Source: Hydrangea macrophylla
Taxonomy: Eukaryota; Streptophyta; Magnoliopsida; Cornales; Hydrangeaceae
Assembly (NCBI GenBank): GCA_033977485.1
Contig: CM066982.1
Span: forward strand, 12,701,218 to 12,765,217
DNA length: 64,000 nucleotides
Direction: 5' to 3'
Made by a program: the position numbers and the translations under genes. This document shows positions 48,873-59,749 of the stretch, piece by piece (the first letter of the stretch is position 1; every line of letters starts with the position of its first letter). Under the pieces are notes generated by a model, which had not been told where the DNA came from, did not search any database, and saw only the letters and a list, made by a program, of their open reading frames with translations.

Positions 48873-50108
48873 ATGGACCCGTAGGTCGCGACAGTTTGAA
48901 GGATCGATTCCGTCCCAAAACGTCGAACAACATAAAACCATTAATCAGAGTAGGGTAATCAGGGCTCATAAAAATTTTTCTAACTTATTACATCCTATGG
49001 TACGGGGTTTACTAAGGCACAGACCGCCTTGGAAATAAAACAATAACTTAAAGTCTATTACAGTCATCCTTATTACAAAACTAATCATAACTTAGAGCAC
49101 ATAAACTTAAAGCATATAAAAGTAACATCTCTTCTCAGCAACTGATCTCAATTAGCATAATCATAAGGTTCTTCTTGGTTATTACCTGCAAAGCCTGGAC
49201 ACGAATGTCCAGGACGCATCAACGCCGTCAGCTTCAAGAAGCTGGTGAGTATTAAAAACATAGCTTTGAATGTAAAAACATACCCATTTACCTTTTTCCC
49301 ATTTCCATTTAAATACCACAAGTTTATATTTATGATAAAGAGCTTGTTAGAAAAACAACCACAACAATAATTAAAAGATAAATTCACACATATGTGACCG
49401 TGTATGAGAACAATGCACCATCTCATCTAACCGACTCTTTTCTCTCGACAAAACCCAACAACCCTCTATCCTACTCTTGGTATCTTTGAAATACTAAGAT
49501 AGCCACACTTTAGCAACGGGGCGCCAGGGAGTGTCCAGTTTGCCTCACACTTTGGTCCGGGGTACCAGGGAGTGTCCAATGCCTCACACTTTGAATACCC
49601 TAACCGCCATGCAAATACCGGGGCAACCCCCACACAGGTATCCAGACTCGAGTCATTCAGGGAGTGTCTATAGGCCACACTTTAGCACTTCCATGGGTGC
49701 CAGTGAGTGTCCAAGTTCGGCTTCACACACTTTAACGCTTCCATGGGCGTCAGGGAGTGTCCATTTTTTGCCACCTTCGCATTTCAAAGACACCCTCATC
49801 CTCTTTTTCAACTCCAACCACAATCACATCCACAACCACAACCATAACCACAGCCACAATTACAACCACAACCACAACCACAACCACAACTCAAACTCAT
49901 ACTCTTTCCACACAATCATTACTCTTTTCCACACTATCATTACTCTTTTACACACTACCAACACTCACCATGCATGTACAACTGACTCCACATGAATGTC
50001 ATCAAACTTTAAACATAAAGGAATTCACAGAATTAAAGAAATAATACGCGTACGGGGATTGAAAATTCGTAATTCATTGCCTTAATCATTTTAAACATAA
50101 CTAATAGC
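48873..50108 (-). repeat. L2-type LTR body, inverted copy
   Basis: Reverse complement of about 39021-40274 with few differences, including the microsatellite (shorter here) and the minisatellite. Confidence 0.85.
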
Positions 50109-50518
50109 ATTCTAAAAACTGCTACTGAAATCCTCGTTTTCTGCCCAAACGGTGCAGAATCTGAGAAAATTGCATTAGACGAAAAGTGTGCAGAATCGAG
50201 TTTTGCTTGGGACAGCGCGGGTAAAATCTTAAATTTCCTTCGTTTTCCTAACAAAAATCTGAAAACAAAATTCTGCTACTGTTAAAATTAAAAGAGAAAA
50301 TATTAGATTTAATTTTAAATATGACTCGAAAAATCTTAACTTCCAACATGAATACCAAATCATTTAATCTCACGCAACTTTTCCCAAAAAAAATATATTT
50401 TTAGTTCATGACTTATAAAATTGAAAAAATGACCAAAATACCCCTGTGACCAATTTTCGCTAAAATCGCACACGAAGTCTAAATCGTCAATTTAAACATG
50501 AAAACACGGGTTACTACA
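50109..50518 (-). repeat. L1 LTR start, cluster right end
   Basis: About 410 bp of L1 LTR beginning TGTAGTAACCC at 50518. It is joined to the L2 body in the same arrangement as at 38849-40274, so this chimeric LTR type exists twice in opposite orientation. Confidence 0.87.
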
Positions 50519-50887
50519 GTTTAGTCCTCCTGACAAACACATCTTTGTCGGATCAATGTGATCGGGATTGAATCGTCACAGCAATCAAAGAGAGTGTTAT
50601 AACTTTGAATAGAAAATAGAACGTAAAGAGGGAAGAGCAGAAAACATAAAAGATTTCAAAAGAGCCCACACTCAGTTCGATATTTTGGCAGCAAAGGAAT
50701 ACGGTAGAAGATCGTGAGCTATTATCGAGCCCGTGTTCTCGATTCGTCTACTACAGCAATCCATTTTTGCAGTTCAAGGTAACCCTAGTTCCGCCCTTGT
50801 AGGGTTATTGTAGTTTTCACGTAATTTTTTTTGCAGTACCAACTTATACGCGCTGTCAATGGATTCTGGGAACGCAGTTTCTTAACA
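50519..50887 (+). repeat. 3' LTR of Copia-1, second part
   Basis: Begins with the second GTTTA (50519-50523), matches 18090-18458 and ends TTAACA. TACAC follows, completing the Copia-1 target duplication. Confidence 0.93.
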
Positions 50888-50892
50888 TACAC

Positions 50893-51328
50893 CTCCTCCA
50901 AGGGTAAATATATACCCACTCGTGGATTTTGTCTCGTCTGAATCTGGGATCTAGTTTGCATCGTTACACCCTTCAAGTACAGCGGGGAACCCACGATATA
51001 CTAAACCATAATCCATAGTACCTTTAAGATACTTAAGAACTCTATGTATAGCTGTCCAATGTTCCTTACTAGGATTATGAGTGTACCTGCTAAGTCTATT
51101 AACAGCATATGCAATATCAGGTCTAGTACAGTTCATAAGATAGGTAAGACTACCAATTATTTGAGCATATTCAGACTGTGAAATACTAGTTTCATTGTTT
51201 TTCTTAATTTGTATACTTCCATCATAGGGAGTTGCAACAGATTTAGAGTCAAAATGCTCAAATTTCTTTAGAATCTTTTCAGCAAAATGTTCTTGAGACA
51301 TCATGAAACCCTCTATGGTTTTAGTCAA
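50893..51328 (-). pseudogene. Copia-2 RT end and RNase H N-terminal part
   Basis: Minus-strand frame with [76 protein letters not shown] and [10 protein letters not shown]. After a stop it reaches a GYIFTLGGG-type segment that touches Copia-1 at 50892. The RNase H domain continues at 16852 beyond the insertion. Confidence 0.9.
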
Positions 51329-51945
51329 TTTATCCCAAGTATTATATTAGGCTCACCTAAGTCCTTTATATCAAAACTAGATGATAACAACTGTTTTGTT
51401 TCATTTATCACAATCATATCAGTCCCTAAAATAAGCATATCATCCACATATAGGCAAATGATTACACTAGCATTATTATCAAATTTATAATACACACATT
51501 TATCGGCTTCCTTCACAACATATCCGTTAGATATCATAACACTATCGAATTTCTCATGCCATTGTTTTGGTGCTTGCTTTAAGCTATACAAAGATTTTAC
51601 TAACTTACCAACTTTGCTTTTGTTACTAGGAGCTATAAAGCCTTCAGGTTGTTCCATGTAAATTTCCTCCTCTAACTCACCATTAAGAAATGCAGTTTTA
51701 ACATCCATTTGATGAATTAAGAGTTTATTCACAGAAGCAAGTGCTACTAATATTCTAATGGATGATATTCTTACCACAGGAGAATAAGTATCAAAATAAT
51801 CCACATCTTTTTTTTGAGTGTATCCCTTAGCTACGAGTCTAGTTTTAAATTTATCGATAGATCCATCAGGTTTTAATTTCCTTTTAAATATCCATTTGCA
51901 TCCTATAGGTTTTGTACCAGGAGGTAAGTCAACTAATTCCTAAGT
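51329..51945 (-). pseudogene. Copia-2 reverse transcriptase core
   Basis: Reads GTKPIGCKWIFKRK, FKTRLVAKGYTQK, DYFDTYSPVVR, HQMDVKTAFLNGELEEEIYMEQPEGF, SLYSLKQAPKQWHEKFD and the catalytic LYVDDMLI, then SSSFDIKDLGE. A shift near 51325-51350 separates it from the next segment. It would copy element RNA into cDNA; this copy is inactive. Confidence 0.9.
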
Positions 51946-53085
51946 GTGATTAGCCACGATAGATTCTATTTCACTATTAATCGCTTCTCTACAAAAGAAG
52001 CATCTGGAGAGGAAATGGCTTCACTATAAGTTATAGGATCATTGTCCATCAAAAAGGTAAAAAACCCATCTCCTAGGTTTGTTTCTCTCCTATCATGTTT
52101 GCTCCTCCTTAATTCAACTTCTGTAGACTCACTTGGTTCTACATTAGGCCCAACTCTAGGTTCTGTCCTAGGTCTTTCTAATGTTGTTTCAAAGGAAATA
52201 TAGTTTCAAAGAAACTTGCACTTTTAGATTCTATTATTGTGTTAGTCTTCAACACGTCACGTTCAAGAACTAAGAATCTATATGCGACACTATGTTCAGC
52301 GTATCCTATAAATAAACAATCTGTGGTTTTTGATCTTATTTTCCTTTTCTTAGGTTCTGGAAGTAAAACCTTAGCTAGACACCCCCCCCCCCCCCCCCCC
52401 ACACACACACACTTAAAGGTATTTCAAGTTAGGTGTATGATTTTCCCACAATTCATAAGGTGTTTTTCCTGTTTTCTTAAATGCAAATCAATTTTGAATG
52501 TGACACGCAGAGAGGATAGCCTCTCCCCAACAAATTGTTAGGTGCTCCAGAGCGGTCATCATTTCCTTTAAAGTTCTATTTTTTTCGTTCAGCTATTCCA
52601 TTAGATTCTGGTGAATAAGGCGGGGTTACCTCGTGTACTATACCATGTTGTTCACAAAATTGGCCAAGGGGGCCAGATTCGTATTCTCCTCCCCTATCAG
52701 TCCTAAGTCTTTTAATTTTTCTATCTAACTCATTTTCAACTTCAGCTTTGAATTGTAAGAATTTACTTATGTCTCATCTTTATTTCTAAGTAAGAATACT
52801 TTAGTATACCTCGAGTGATCATCTATAAAGGTCACATAATATCTCTTTCCACCTCTAGATTTAGTTAATTTCATGTCTCCTAAATCTGAGTGAATTAAAG
52901 TGAGCAATTCAATTTCTCTCTGCACTACTTGTTTACAAGGTTTCTTAGTACCTTTTGCTTCAATACATATTTTGCATTTCTCATTGTTTGTGATTTTGAC
53001 ATTTTCAAGAATACCAAGTTCTTTTATTTTCTTGATATATGAAAAATTCACATGTCCTAATCTACTATGCCACAACTCATGAGAG
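51946..53085 (-). pseudogene. Copia-2 integrase and linker
   Basis: From high to low coordinate: WHSRLGHVNFSYIKK, CKICIEAKGTKKPC (zinc-binding part), core D in FIDDHSRY, D in RTDRGGEYE, E in SNGIAERKN, then CLAKVLLPEPKKRK and GYAEHSVAYRFLVL. Frameshifts lie near 52770 and 52560. The place where family members read K-WGCLAKV holds a run of 19 G (minus strand, 52382-52400) plus a GT microsatellite, a simple-repeat expansion in coding DNA. Confidence 0.87.
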
Positions 53086-54390
53086 TCAATCGAGTAAGCA
53101 GAAGAAGTACTAGCATTATTATTGATAATATCAAGTACATTCAGAATAAATAAACCCTTATTGTAGTACCCTTTCCCCACCAACATTCCACCTTTAGACA
53201 TAACAACTTTGCCAGAATCAAAAGTAACTTTCACCCCCACTTTACCAAGCAGTGACATAGACACAAGGTTCCAGCGTATGTCGGGCACGTGGAGAACATC
53301 AGAAAGAGAGAGGACCTTTCCGGAACTTAGTTTGAGAACTACTTTCCCTTTTCCAATCACAGGTGAGGGCCTGGAATCCCCCATATACACATGTTCCTCT
53401 CCTTCCCCTACTGGATTGTAGGAGGTAAAGGCACTTCTGTTGCCACAGGTGTGCCTGGTAGCCCCAGAGTCTACCACCCAATCTTTCTCCCCAACCACTA
53501 AGTTGATCTCAAATACGATCGCCACAATAACATCTGCCTCAACTAGATTAGCTCTAGGGGCAGGTTTGTCGCTACTTTTCCTGTGTTTGCACTGAGCCAC
53601 ATGATGGCCCAGTTTGCCACACACAAAGCATAATCCTTTCTTTTTAACAAATTGATTTTGAGGTGCAAGGTTTTTGTTGAAATTGGTTTTGTAATTCTGC
53701 TTTTTTAAAATTGCCATGGGTACGCTTAGGCTTCTCCTCAACTAGATTAGCCTTGGAAGCCATAGCCTTGGCTTTCTCGATTTTTTCAAGTAGACAATTT
53801 TTCTCTTATATACGGATGTGCACAATAATTTCCTCTAGGGTCATTTCCTTTCTTTTATGCTTCATCATGTTTTTGTAATTTTTCCAGGATCCAGGAAGCT
53901 CTTCGATCAGGGAACCCGCCATAAAAGGTTCATGCAATTTCATGCCTTCATTGGTCAATTCAGAAACAACTAAATGGAATTCATGGATTTGAGAAGAAAC
54001 ATCTTTGTCATCGGTCATTTGAAAATTTAGAAAGTTAGCGATGGCGTATTTTTCAATACCAGCATCTTTGATAATGTATTTTGTGACCAAGGCATCCCAA
54101 ATTTCAATTACCGTTTTGTAAGTACAGTAGATATCAAAAAGTTCTTTTAAAAGTGCATTTAAAATAATGCTTTTGCAAATCTTATTTGCATTTTCCCAGA
54201 GAGGCAATTCGGTTTCAAAGTTTGTAGAGCCTTATGTAGGTTTTGGCATAGTCAGTACAAAATCAACTATTGCAATATCAAGAACGAGCAACAATTTGGT
54301 TTGCCAATGCTTAAAATTATTCCCGTTGAACGATTCAATTTTAGTAACATCGGGAATAGCATTAGTCGCGGTCAACATAGCAGTATCCAT
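53086..54390 (-). pseudogene. Copia-2 gag and protease
   Basis: Starts at ATG 54390 (MDTAMLTATNAIPDVTKIE), with an early stop at about 54234, then a UBN2-type gag region (IWDALVTKYI, IEELPGSWKNYKN). After a frame break near 53745 come CCHC (CFVCGKLGHHVAQC) and protease WVVDSGATRHTC. A stop/frameshift load similar to the rest of Copia-2 marks it as a relic. Confidence 0.88.
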
Positions 54391-54496
54391 TATAAACTAC
54401 TCTTAAGATTGTTAAAAAATTGAACAGATACTACTATAAAATAGAATACTTATCGAAGTTGGAATAAGATGGTGACTGAGCTGTGTGCAAGGACAC
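54391..54496 (-). other. Copia-2 leader between 5' LTR and gag
   Basis: 106 bp. I do not see the usual TGGTATCAGAGC primer site; the bases beside the LTR read GTGTCCTTGCACAC on the minus strand. Either another primer is used or the site has mutated. Confidence 0.5.
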
Positions 54497-55238
54497 TGTC
54501 CTTAAGAGTAGTTTTCACCCTTCGGAGAACTTATCTTGGTGCAGAAAGGCAATGGCGATCTACCCTCCAGGATTAAGCAGTCTCTTCCTTGTTAACGTGC
54601 ACTCGTAAAAACAAGGGACCCATAATAGCCTTGGAATTGATCATTGGTCAAATTACAGAGAAGGAAAACGAGGGGAGAGAGAGTAGAGATGTAATTGTTA
54701 CTGTGTTTTCTCAAAGAGAATGACCCATGAATTTATAGTCACAGAGACCCGATATAAATCCCTTGATTTTATCAAAAACGTGTTACAAAGAAAGGATAAG
54801 ATTTTAAAACGGCTAATTAATTGTACAGTTTTGGAAGACGTAATAAATCCGTGAGGGAAAGATTTCATTCAGTCAAAGCAAAATTAGAAGGAAAGTTTTG
54901 GAAAAAATAATTTGCAAAACGATGGTCCAACTAGGTGCTCCCGCGAGGCGCGCGAGTAAGACATGACCCGCCCGGTTAATTGGTTTCCGGAACGAAACCC
55001 AATTTTCCATTAGACTTGGGCTTGGCTCACGTGCGTGTGAGTGTGCACATGTCCTAGCTTATTACTTAAGCCTAAGACCACAAATAATATATAAACCCTT
55101 TCACACTCCTCTTCACAACCAATGTGGGATAAAGGTCCATTTCAAACTTTTAAGGCACCTTTCCAAAAGCTAGAGAAAGAAACCCATTGGCTTTGAATTA
55201 CAACCAAATAGAAAAAAAAAAAAAAAAAAAACCCAACT
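54497..55238 (-). repeat. 5' LTR of Copia-2
   Basis: 742 bp. Matches 15287-15886 but contains about 160 bp (about 54754-54922) absent from the partner, and an A run of about 20 near its outer end. Confidence 0.83.
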
Positions 55239-57353
55239 GTATGCCAATCAAGTCTACACAACTTGACAAGGCAATAAGCTTATTCCTCTTGTGTCGTCCT
55301 TTACCCAAACAAGACTAATAAGTAAGAGTGAAAGAAAAGTATATACTTATATGTAGAAATTGCTGAACCAATGGAATCTCCAAGACTGAGAAACAACTAA
55401 AAGGCTAACCTCTCGATCTGTTAGATACATGATGTTTATATAAGTATATATAAATGCTATACTCATATCTAAATCTACATCCAACAATTCTGATTTTTGA
55501 TTCTAATAGATTTCATGTCGATCCTACACGGGTCCACCGATGTCGATCCCACATGGGTCCACCGAAATCAAAGGCCAGTATATATTAAATGTGAAATTGA
55601 GGGCTAATTTAGATGTGGGTATAACATTTTTGATATATAAACGTAGGAAGTTTCACATTTTGCTTTTAAAGGCTCTATAAAACAATAATGACCAGAGGTT
55701 ATTGTCCATGGAAAAAACTTCAGTACACTTATTTGAGTGGTTGGTGTTGTTCACATAAACAATAAAAATAATTTGGACAAAATTTTAATTTTATGCTATT
55801 TTTATTGTCCATATACGAGAAGAACACTCCAATCATACCAAAAAATTGTACCGACAACACATTCAAAAGTCTAAATTAAATGCTATATGCGTTGGATAAA
55901 AACTGATATTGTAAAAGACTTTCACAGTCTTGACTTTTTTGATCACGACTTATTGTCCTTTTTAGCAAACGTGTACATAAATGTTTGAACGAATCAAATA
56001 TACATAGTATATACATATACCATATATGTATACACATATAAATATTTATTACAGTAATCCAACAACTATGTCATTAGGAATTTGAGAAATTAGTGTTGAA
56101 TATTTAATAAACAGCCTAACAGGACTAAGTTGGCCTTTTATAACAGTGTGGGGTGGTGTGTGGTGGGTGGTTTGACTTTCGTTTTTTATTTTTTACCCAA
56201 ATTCTATTTTACATCTTTGTCCCTTCATTCAACAATCTAAAGTCAACTTTGAATTTGCATAGAAACAACACTAATCTGCCACATTTGTATAGAACACTGT
56301 TATGAAATGACAACTCTGAATTTACCAAACAGGCCAAAGTCACACAATTGATGCCATGGGCTTTTTTTCCCAAATTCTATTTTACATCTTTGTTCCTTCA
56401 TTCGACAATTAATTGGCTGTTAAGAGATGACAACTTTGAATTACCAAACAAGTTAAATTCAACGTTTTTGACAAAATCTGCATTAAAGCAAGTCTTTTTA
56501 TCATATAATCATTATCATACCGGTGCCAATAGAGTAACAAGGGTGCCCATGGATAGAAAAGCAAAATCACTTTTTGTAGTTATACCTATCCTATAGGTAC
56601 TATAGAAGTTTTGTTTTTGTTTTGTTTTGTTTTTTTTTTTAAAGTTTGTGTGTGTTTCATGGTGACTCTCATTATATTGGCTCCCCTTGTTACCACCTAT
56701 TGGTACCCTAACTCATCCATTAACACCTTGAGGTGTCATTTGAGGTAACGGATGTACCTGCAATCCATTGACTCTTGATGTGCTATTTACATATTATGCA
56801 TTTTATTCCCAAAATATTCCATATTTAATTATTCTGAACTCATCGGTCTGAGTATACTGGTTTCTGAACGAAATATAATAAGTTATGAACTTTCAAAGTT
56901 ACCGGGACAATAATTAAGTCATTTAATATATATATATATATATATATTTCTGGGTTTAGCCGACCCAACTATTTGATAGAGGACGTAAAAAAAATCTTGA
57001 ATTAGTGTGCCGTAAATAATACTGCATTGATCTAATTAATTAAGAAAATTGTTATTCGTACTACATGGACGAACCAATGCACTCTATAGAATGCATTGAC
57101 AGCATGGCAGTCAGTAGTACATTAGAATATATTAGTTCAGCTTTGAAGTAGGAAAAGCCATTCCCTTAATTAAATATTTTAAATCTTTAAATATTTATTA
57201 AATAATTCAATATGGTTAAGAGACAACAAATGCCCCAAATTCAAAACAATTTCTACGAACTCAATTTGAATACACAACCATCTCTAGCTCCTTTTTACGG
57301 ACGAGCACAATTTGAAGACTTCATTTAATTAATCAACATTAGAGTTCAAGTGC
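55239..57353. other. Intergenic DNA upstream of the germin-like gene
   Basis: No gene recognised. Contains a 25-bp tandem duplication (55516-55565, TGTCGATCC...GGGTCCACCGA), a 140-170-bp imperfect duplication (56197-56330 and 56369-56455; both with CCCAAATTCTATTTTACATC), and a TA microsatellite (about 56924-56947). Confidence 0.5.
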
Positions 57354-57354
57354 A

Positions 57355-57365
57355 CTATATATATA
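57355..57365 (+). promoter_or_regulatory. TATA box candidate of the germin-like gene
   Basis: CTATATATATA about 133 nt before the start codon, a plausible distance for a short 5' leader. Confidence 0.5.
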
Positions 57366-57497
57366 CAGCATTTCATCATACTAGAAATCACCAAAGCGAT
57401 TAAAAGCAAGGGGGGAAAAAGGTATTGTAGCGTACAACTTGATTTTGTGAAATTGGTCCTCTCATTGAACAGTGTTTGATTCAATAACCGCACTAAT

Positions 57498-58290
57498 ATG
57501 ATGAGGACGGAAGTTAAGATCTTTTCAATTGTCGTCTTTTGGGCTATGGTTGTCTTTCTTGTTTTTGCCTCTGATCCTAGTCCTCTGCAAGATTTTTGTG
57601 TTGCTGTTAATGATTCTAAAACTGCCGGTACATGTTCCCTAGTTTTTCTTGAAACTTGATGAAATTTCAATTTCTTGTCACTACAAGTTTTAAATTTAAT
57701 TGTGATTTAATGATTTTCATTACTCGTGTTTTTTGATTACAGTGTTTGTGAATGGAAAATTCTGCAAGAATCCAAAGCTTGTCACGGACGATGATTTTTT
57801 CTTTACTGGGCTCAACATCCCTAGAAATACGTCGAACCCAATTGGATCAGTGGCCACACTATTGGCAGTAGATGAATATCCTGCACTCAACACCCTTGGC
57901 GTCGGATTTGCACGTATTGACTTTGCACATTATGGCCTTAACCCTCCTCATTTTCACCCTCGTGGCTCCGAGATCTTTACCGTCGTGGAGGGTACTTTGT
58001 ATGCTGGTTTTGTCACCTCCAATCCAAACAATCGTCTTTTCACCAAGGTCCTTCACCCAGGAGATGCATTTGTGTTTCCTGTTGGTCTCATTCACTTCCA
58101 AATCAACATTGGAAATTCATCCGCTGTAGCTTATGCTGCATTCGGTTCTCAAAACCCAGGTCGTATCGACATTGCCAATGCAGTCTTTGGTTCAACGCCT
58201 CCAATCTCAAATAATGTCCTTACCAAGGCCTTCCAAGTGGATAAAAAAGTGATCGAAGATCTTCAAGCTCAATTCATGATCGACAACTAA
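57498..58290 (+). CDS. Germin-like protein, subfamily 1-like (two exons)
   Basis: Exons 57498-57627 and 57743-58290 join in phase 1 across a 115-bp GT-AG intron and encode 225 residues, the family's usual length. Residues 1-25 form a hydrophobic signal peptide, likely cut before [11 protein letters not shown], so the protein should be apoplastic. The cupin fold carries both germin boxes: [10 protein letters not shown] with metal ligands H113, H115 and E120, and [13 protein letters not shown] with H161. C34 and C51 should form the conserved disulfide. N-glycosylation sequons are N72-TS and N168-SS. Germins bind manganese as hexamers; some have oxalate oxidase or superoxide dismutase activity and act in defence, but substrate cannot be told here. 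ATG 57501 is an alternative start. The tripeptide is RGS instead of the more common RGT or RAT. The frame is intact and nothing suggests decay. Confidence 0.95.
57628..57742 (+). other. Intron of the germin-like gene
   Basis: GTACATG at the donor and TTTGATTACAG at the acceptor; 115 bp, AT-rich. The joined codon G|TG gives valine in [11 protein letters not shown], matching the family. Confidence 0.92.
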
Positions 58291-58390
58291 CGAAAAAGAC
58301 ACATGCTTACCTGTTTTACTAGTCATTTTATTATATTGCTATTAAGAAGTAATTAGAAGGCATGCATCTTATATATGTAAGTATGTCCTA

Positions 58391-58396
58391 AATAAA
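58391..58396 (+). terminator. Poly(A) signal candidate for the germin-like gene
   Basis: AATAAA about 100 nt after the stop codon; a second TAAATAAA follows near 58503. Confidence 0.45.
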
Positions 58397-58970
58397 AAAA
58401 TGGAATGATCCATAGTTCTCCGTGTAAAAATAAGTGTGCACATGTTGTAGAAGGATTTTGGTCCCCTCTGCTCAGGGAAAAGATGCCAACTTATTGGAAC
58501 TCTAAATAAAAAGGGCATGCATGTTTATCCATTACATGGATCTTGAATATGTGTAGTTGCGTATTTCCATGTTGGAAGTTATGTTGAAAATATAAATGGA
58601 GAGTAACTGAATTTAGGAAGCAAGGCATGATGAATTGCTATTTTTAAAATAAATTTGTCGCACTTCTAATATATTGCGAGTGCAAAGAGCGCTTATGGAA
58701 AAGTCCCTAGGATACAGTGGACCAAAGTTCACATAATAGTGTACGAAGGATTTGTACAACCTAAAAGCACTTTGAACATTCAGAACCTTCATAGAAGAAT
58801 GCTAGAAGAAATTCGAAAGCAGAATGCCATAAAATTGTTTTTGCAATTCCACTGCAGTTGGATTCAGGAGGGGGAGGGGGGGGGTTGTGTGTGTTTGACC
58901 CCCTGTTTTTTTTTCAAATTGATAGTTTGTCACTTTGTTGAAACGAGACCCAACAAAACTAAAAAAAAAC
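58397..58970. other. Downstream intergenic DNA
   Basis: No gene seen. Holds a G-rich tract (58868-58884, GGAGGGGGAGGGGGGGG) that could form a quadruplex. Confidence 0.45.
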
Positions 58971-59749
58971 AATAGTGCTACATCGACCGAATCACACCGA
59001 GCAATTGCACCGATGGGTTGATGTGTGGCACATCAGTGGGTTCCACATTTTGTTTACTAGCATCTTTTTGCTCTCTCTCCTCTCTCTCTCTTTCTTCTCT
59101 CTCTCTTCTTTCATCTCTGAAAGGCCTCTGGGCAAAAAGATACCAAAAGGTCCGTTTGATCCATCTCTAAACAGATTCCACACCCACCCACTACTTCATG
59201 GTTTATCCTCAACTCTCTCTCTCAAACCACACACAAGGGTTCAGTCACGAAATTCAGATGAATTGAATAAATGATCATAAAATCAAATCTGAAATGAAAA
59301 TAAATGGAAAAATAATTTCAAGGTATATCAGGAAATCAAGGGAAAATGGAAAGACAAGATCTTTCTCTCTAGAAATAATCCCATTTGTTTTCCCTTGTTT
59401 CTCTGTTTATCAGATCTCTCTGCAAACCATAAACCCTCTTTTTGTGGGTTTTTCTATTTTCCCCTGCTCCCTTTATCAAATTTTCAAAACTTTCTTGTTT
59501 TTCAAAAAATATTCACTGATATTGGTGTGTTTGTTTTAGCATGCGAGATTGATTTTTTTTTTTTCTTTTTGATTTCCTTTGCGTAAACTACTCCATCTTT
59601 TTTTCCCATGAGAGAGAGAGAGATTAGAGACAGAGAGTGGAGAGAGAACCAAAAGATACCACTAGTAAACAAAATGTGGGATCCATTAATGTGCCACATC
59701 AGCCCATCGGTGCAATTGGTCGGTGTACTTCGGTAATTGTAGCATTATT
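58971..59749. mobile_element. Non-autonomous inverted-repeat element (MITE or foldback type)
   Basis: About 120 bp at each end are inverted copies of each other: 58971-59090 and 59630-59749. They share CAATTGCACCGATGGG, CACATTTTGTTTACTAG and a CT/GA-rich inner edge. The middle (about 540 bp) has no coding capacity. Flanks both contain AAAAAC, a possible short target duplication, but this is low-complexity sequence. Long inverted termini of this kind fit Mutator-like or foldback elements; the superfamily is not established. Confidence 0.75.

Larger units (their letters stand above)
26443..50518 (-). mobile_element. 24-kb cluster of L1/L2 LTR modules in the Copia-1 3' LTR
   Basis: Starts TGTGACGCCCCGC and ends GGGTTACTACA, the two ends of an L1 LTR read on the minus strand. 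It is flanked by a perfect duplication GTTTA (26438-26442 and 50519-50523). The whole 24,076 bp therefore occupies the site of one LTR-element integration. Inside are about ten full or partial L1 LTRs, six short interiors, two head-on inverted junctions, and blocks of a second family, L2. No gag or pol frame is present, so the family is non-autonomous. Growth beyond a single element must have come from later insertion, recombination or duplication. Confidence 0.88.
16853..50887 (+). mobile_element. Copia-1: Ty1/copia element with two insertions inside it
   Basis: LTRs begin TGTTAGGG and end CCTAACA or CTTAACA, a seven-base terminal inverted repeat. The element is flanked by a perfect duplication TACAC (16848-16852 and 50888-50892). 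Excluding the solo LTR (23091-24613) and the 24-kb cluster (26443-50518), the element is about 8.4 kb. It has a tRNA-iMet primer site, a long leader, gag-pol in one continuous frame broken by six stops, a deleted RNase H end, and a polypurine tract. It lies in Copia-2 in the opposite orientation. Confidence 0.93.
15287..55238 (-). mobile_element. Copia-2: Ty1/copia element split by Copia-1
   Basis: The minus-strand element runs from its 5' LTR (54497-55238) through gag, protease, integrase, RT and RNase H to its 3' LTR (15287-15886). Copia-1 and its passengers (16853-50887) interrupt it in RNase H: removing them and one TACAC copy joins a GYIFTLGGG-type end to KSSKQTC and ESEFIALEKV. Many stops and frameshifts make it inactive. 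No clear target duplication was found: GACAC/GACAT at the left does not match the right flank. It is the oldest layer of the nested island. Confidence 0.88.

Noticed and set aside
26443..50518. CRISPR-like or satellite array interpretation of the repeated units
   Set aside because: Repeats are LTR modules with primer sites and polypurine tracts, and the 120-bp units are directly tandem without spacers.
57859..58101. Minus-strand and out-of-frame plus-strand frames within the germin-like exon
   Set aside because: Shadows of exon 2, which has all germin landmarks in its own frame.
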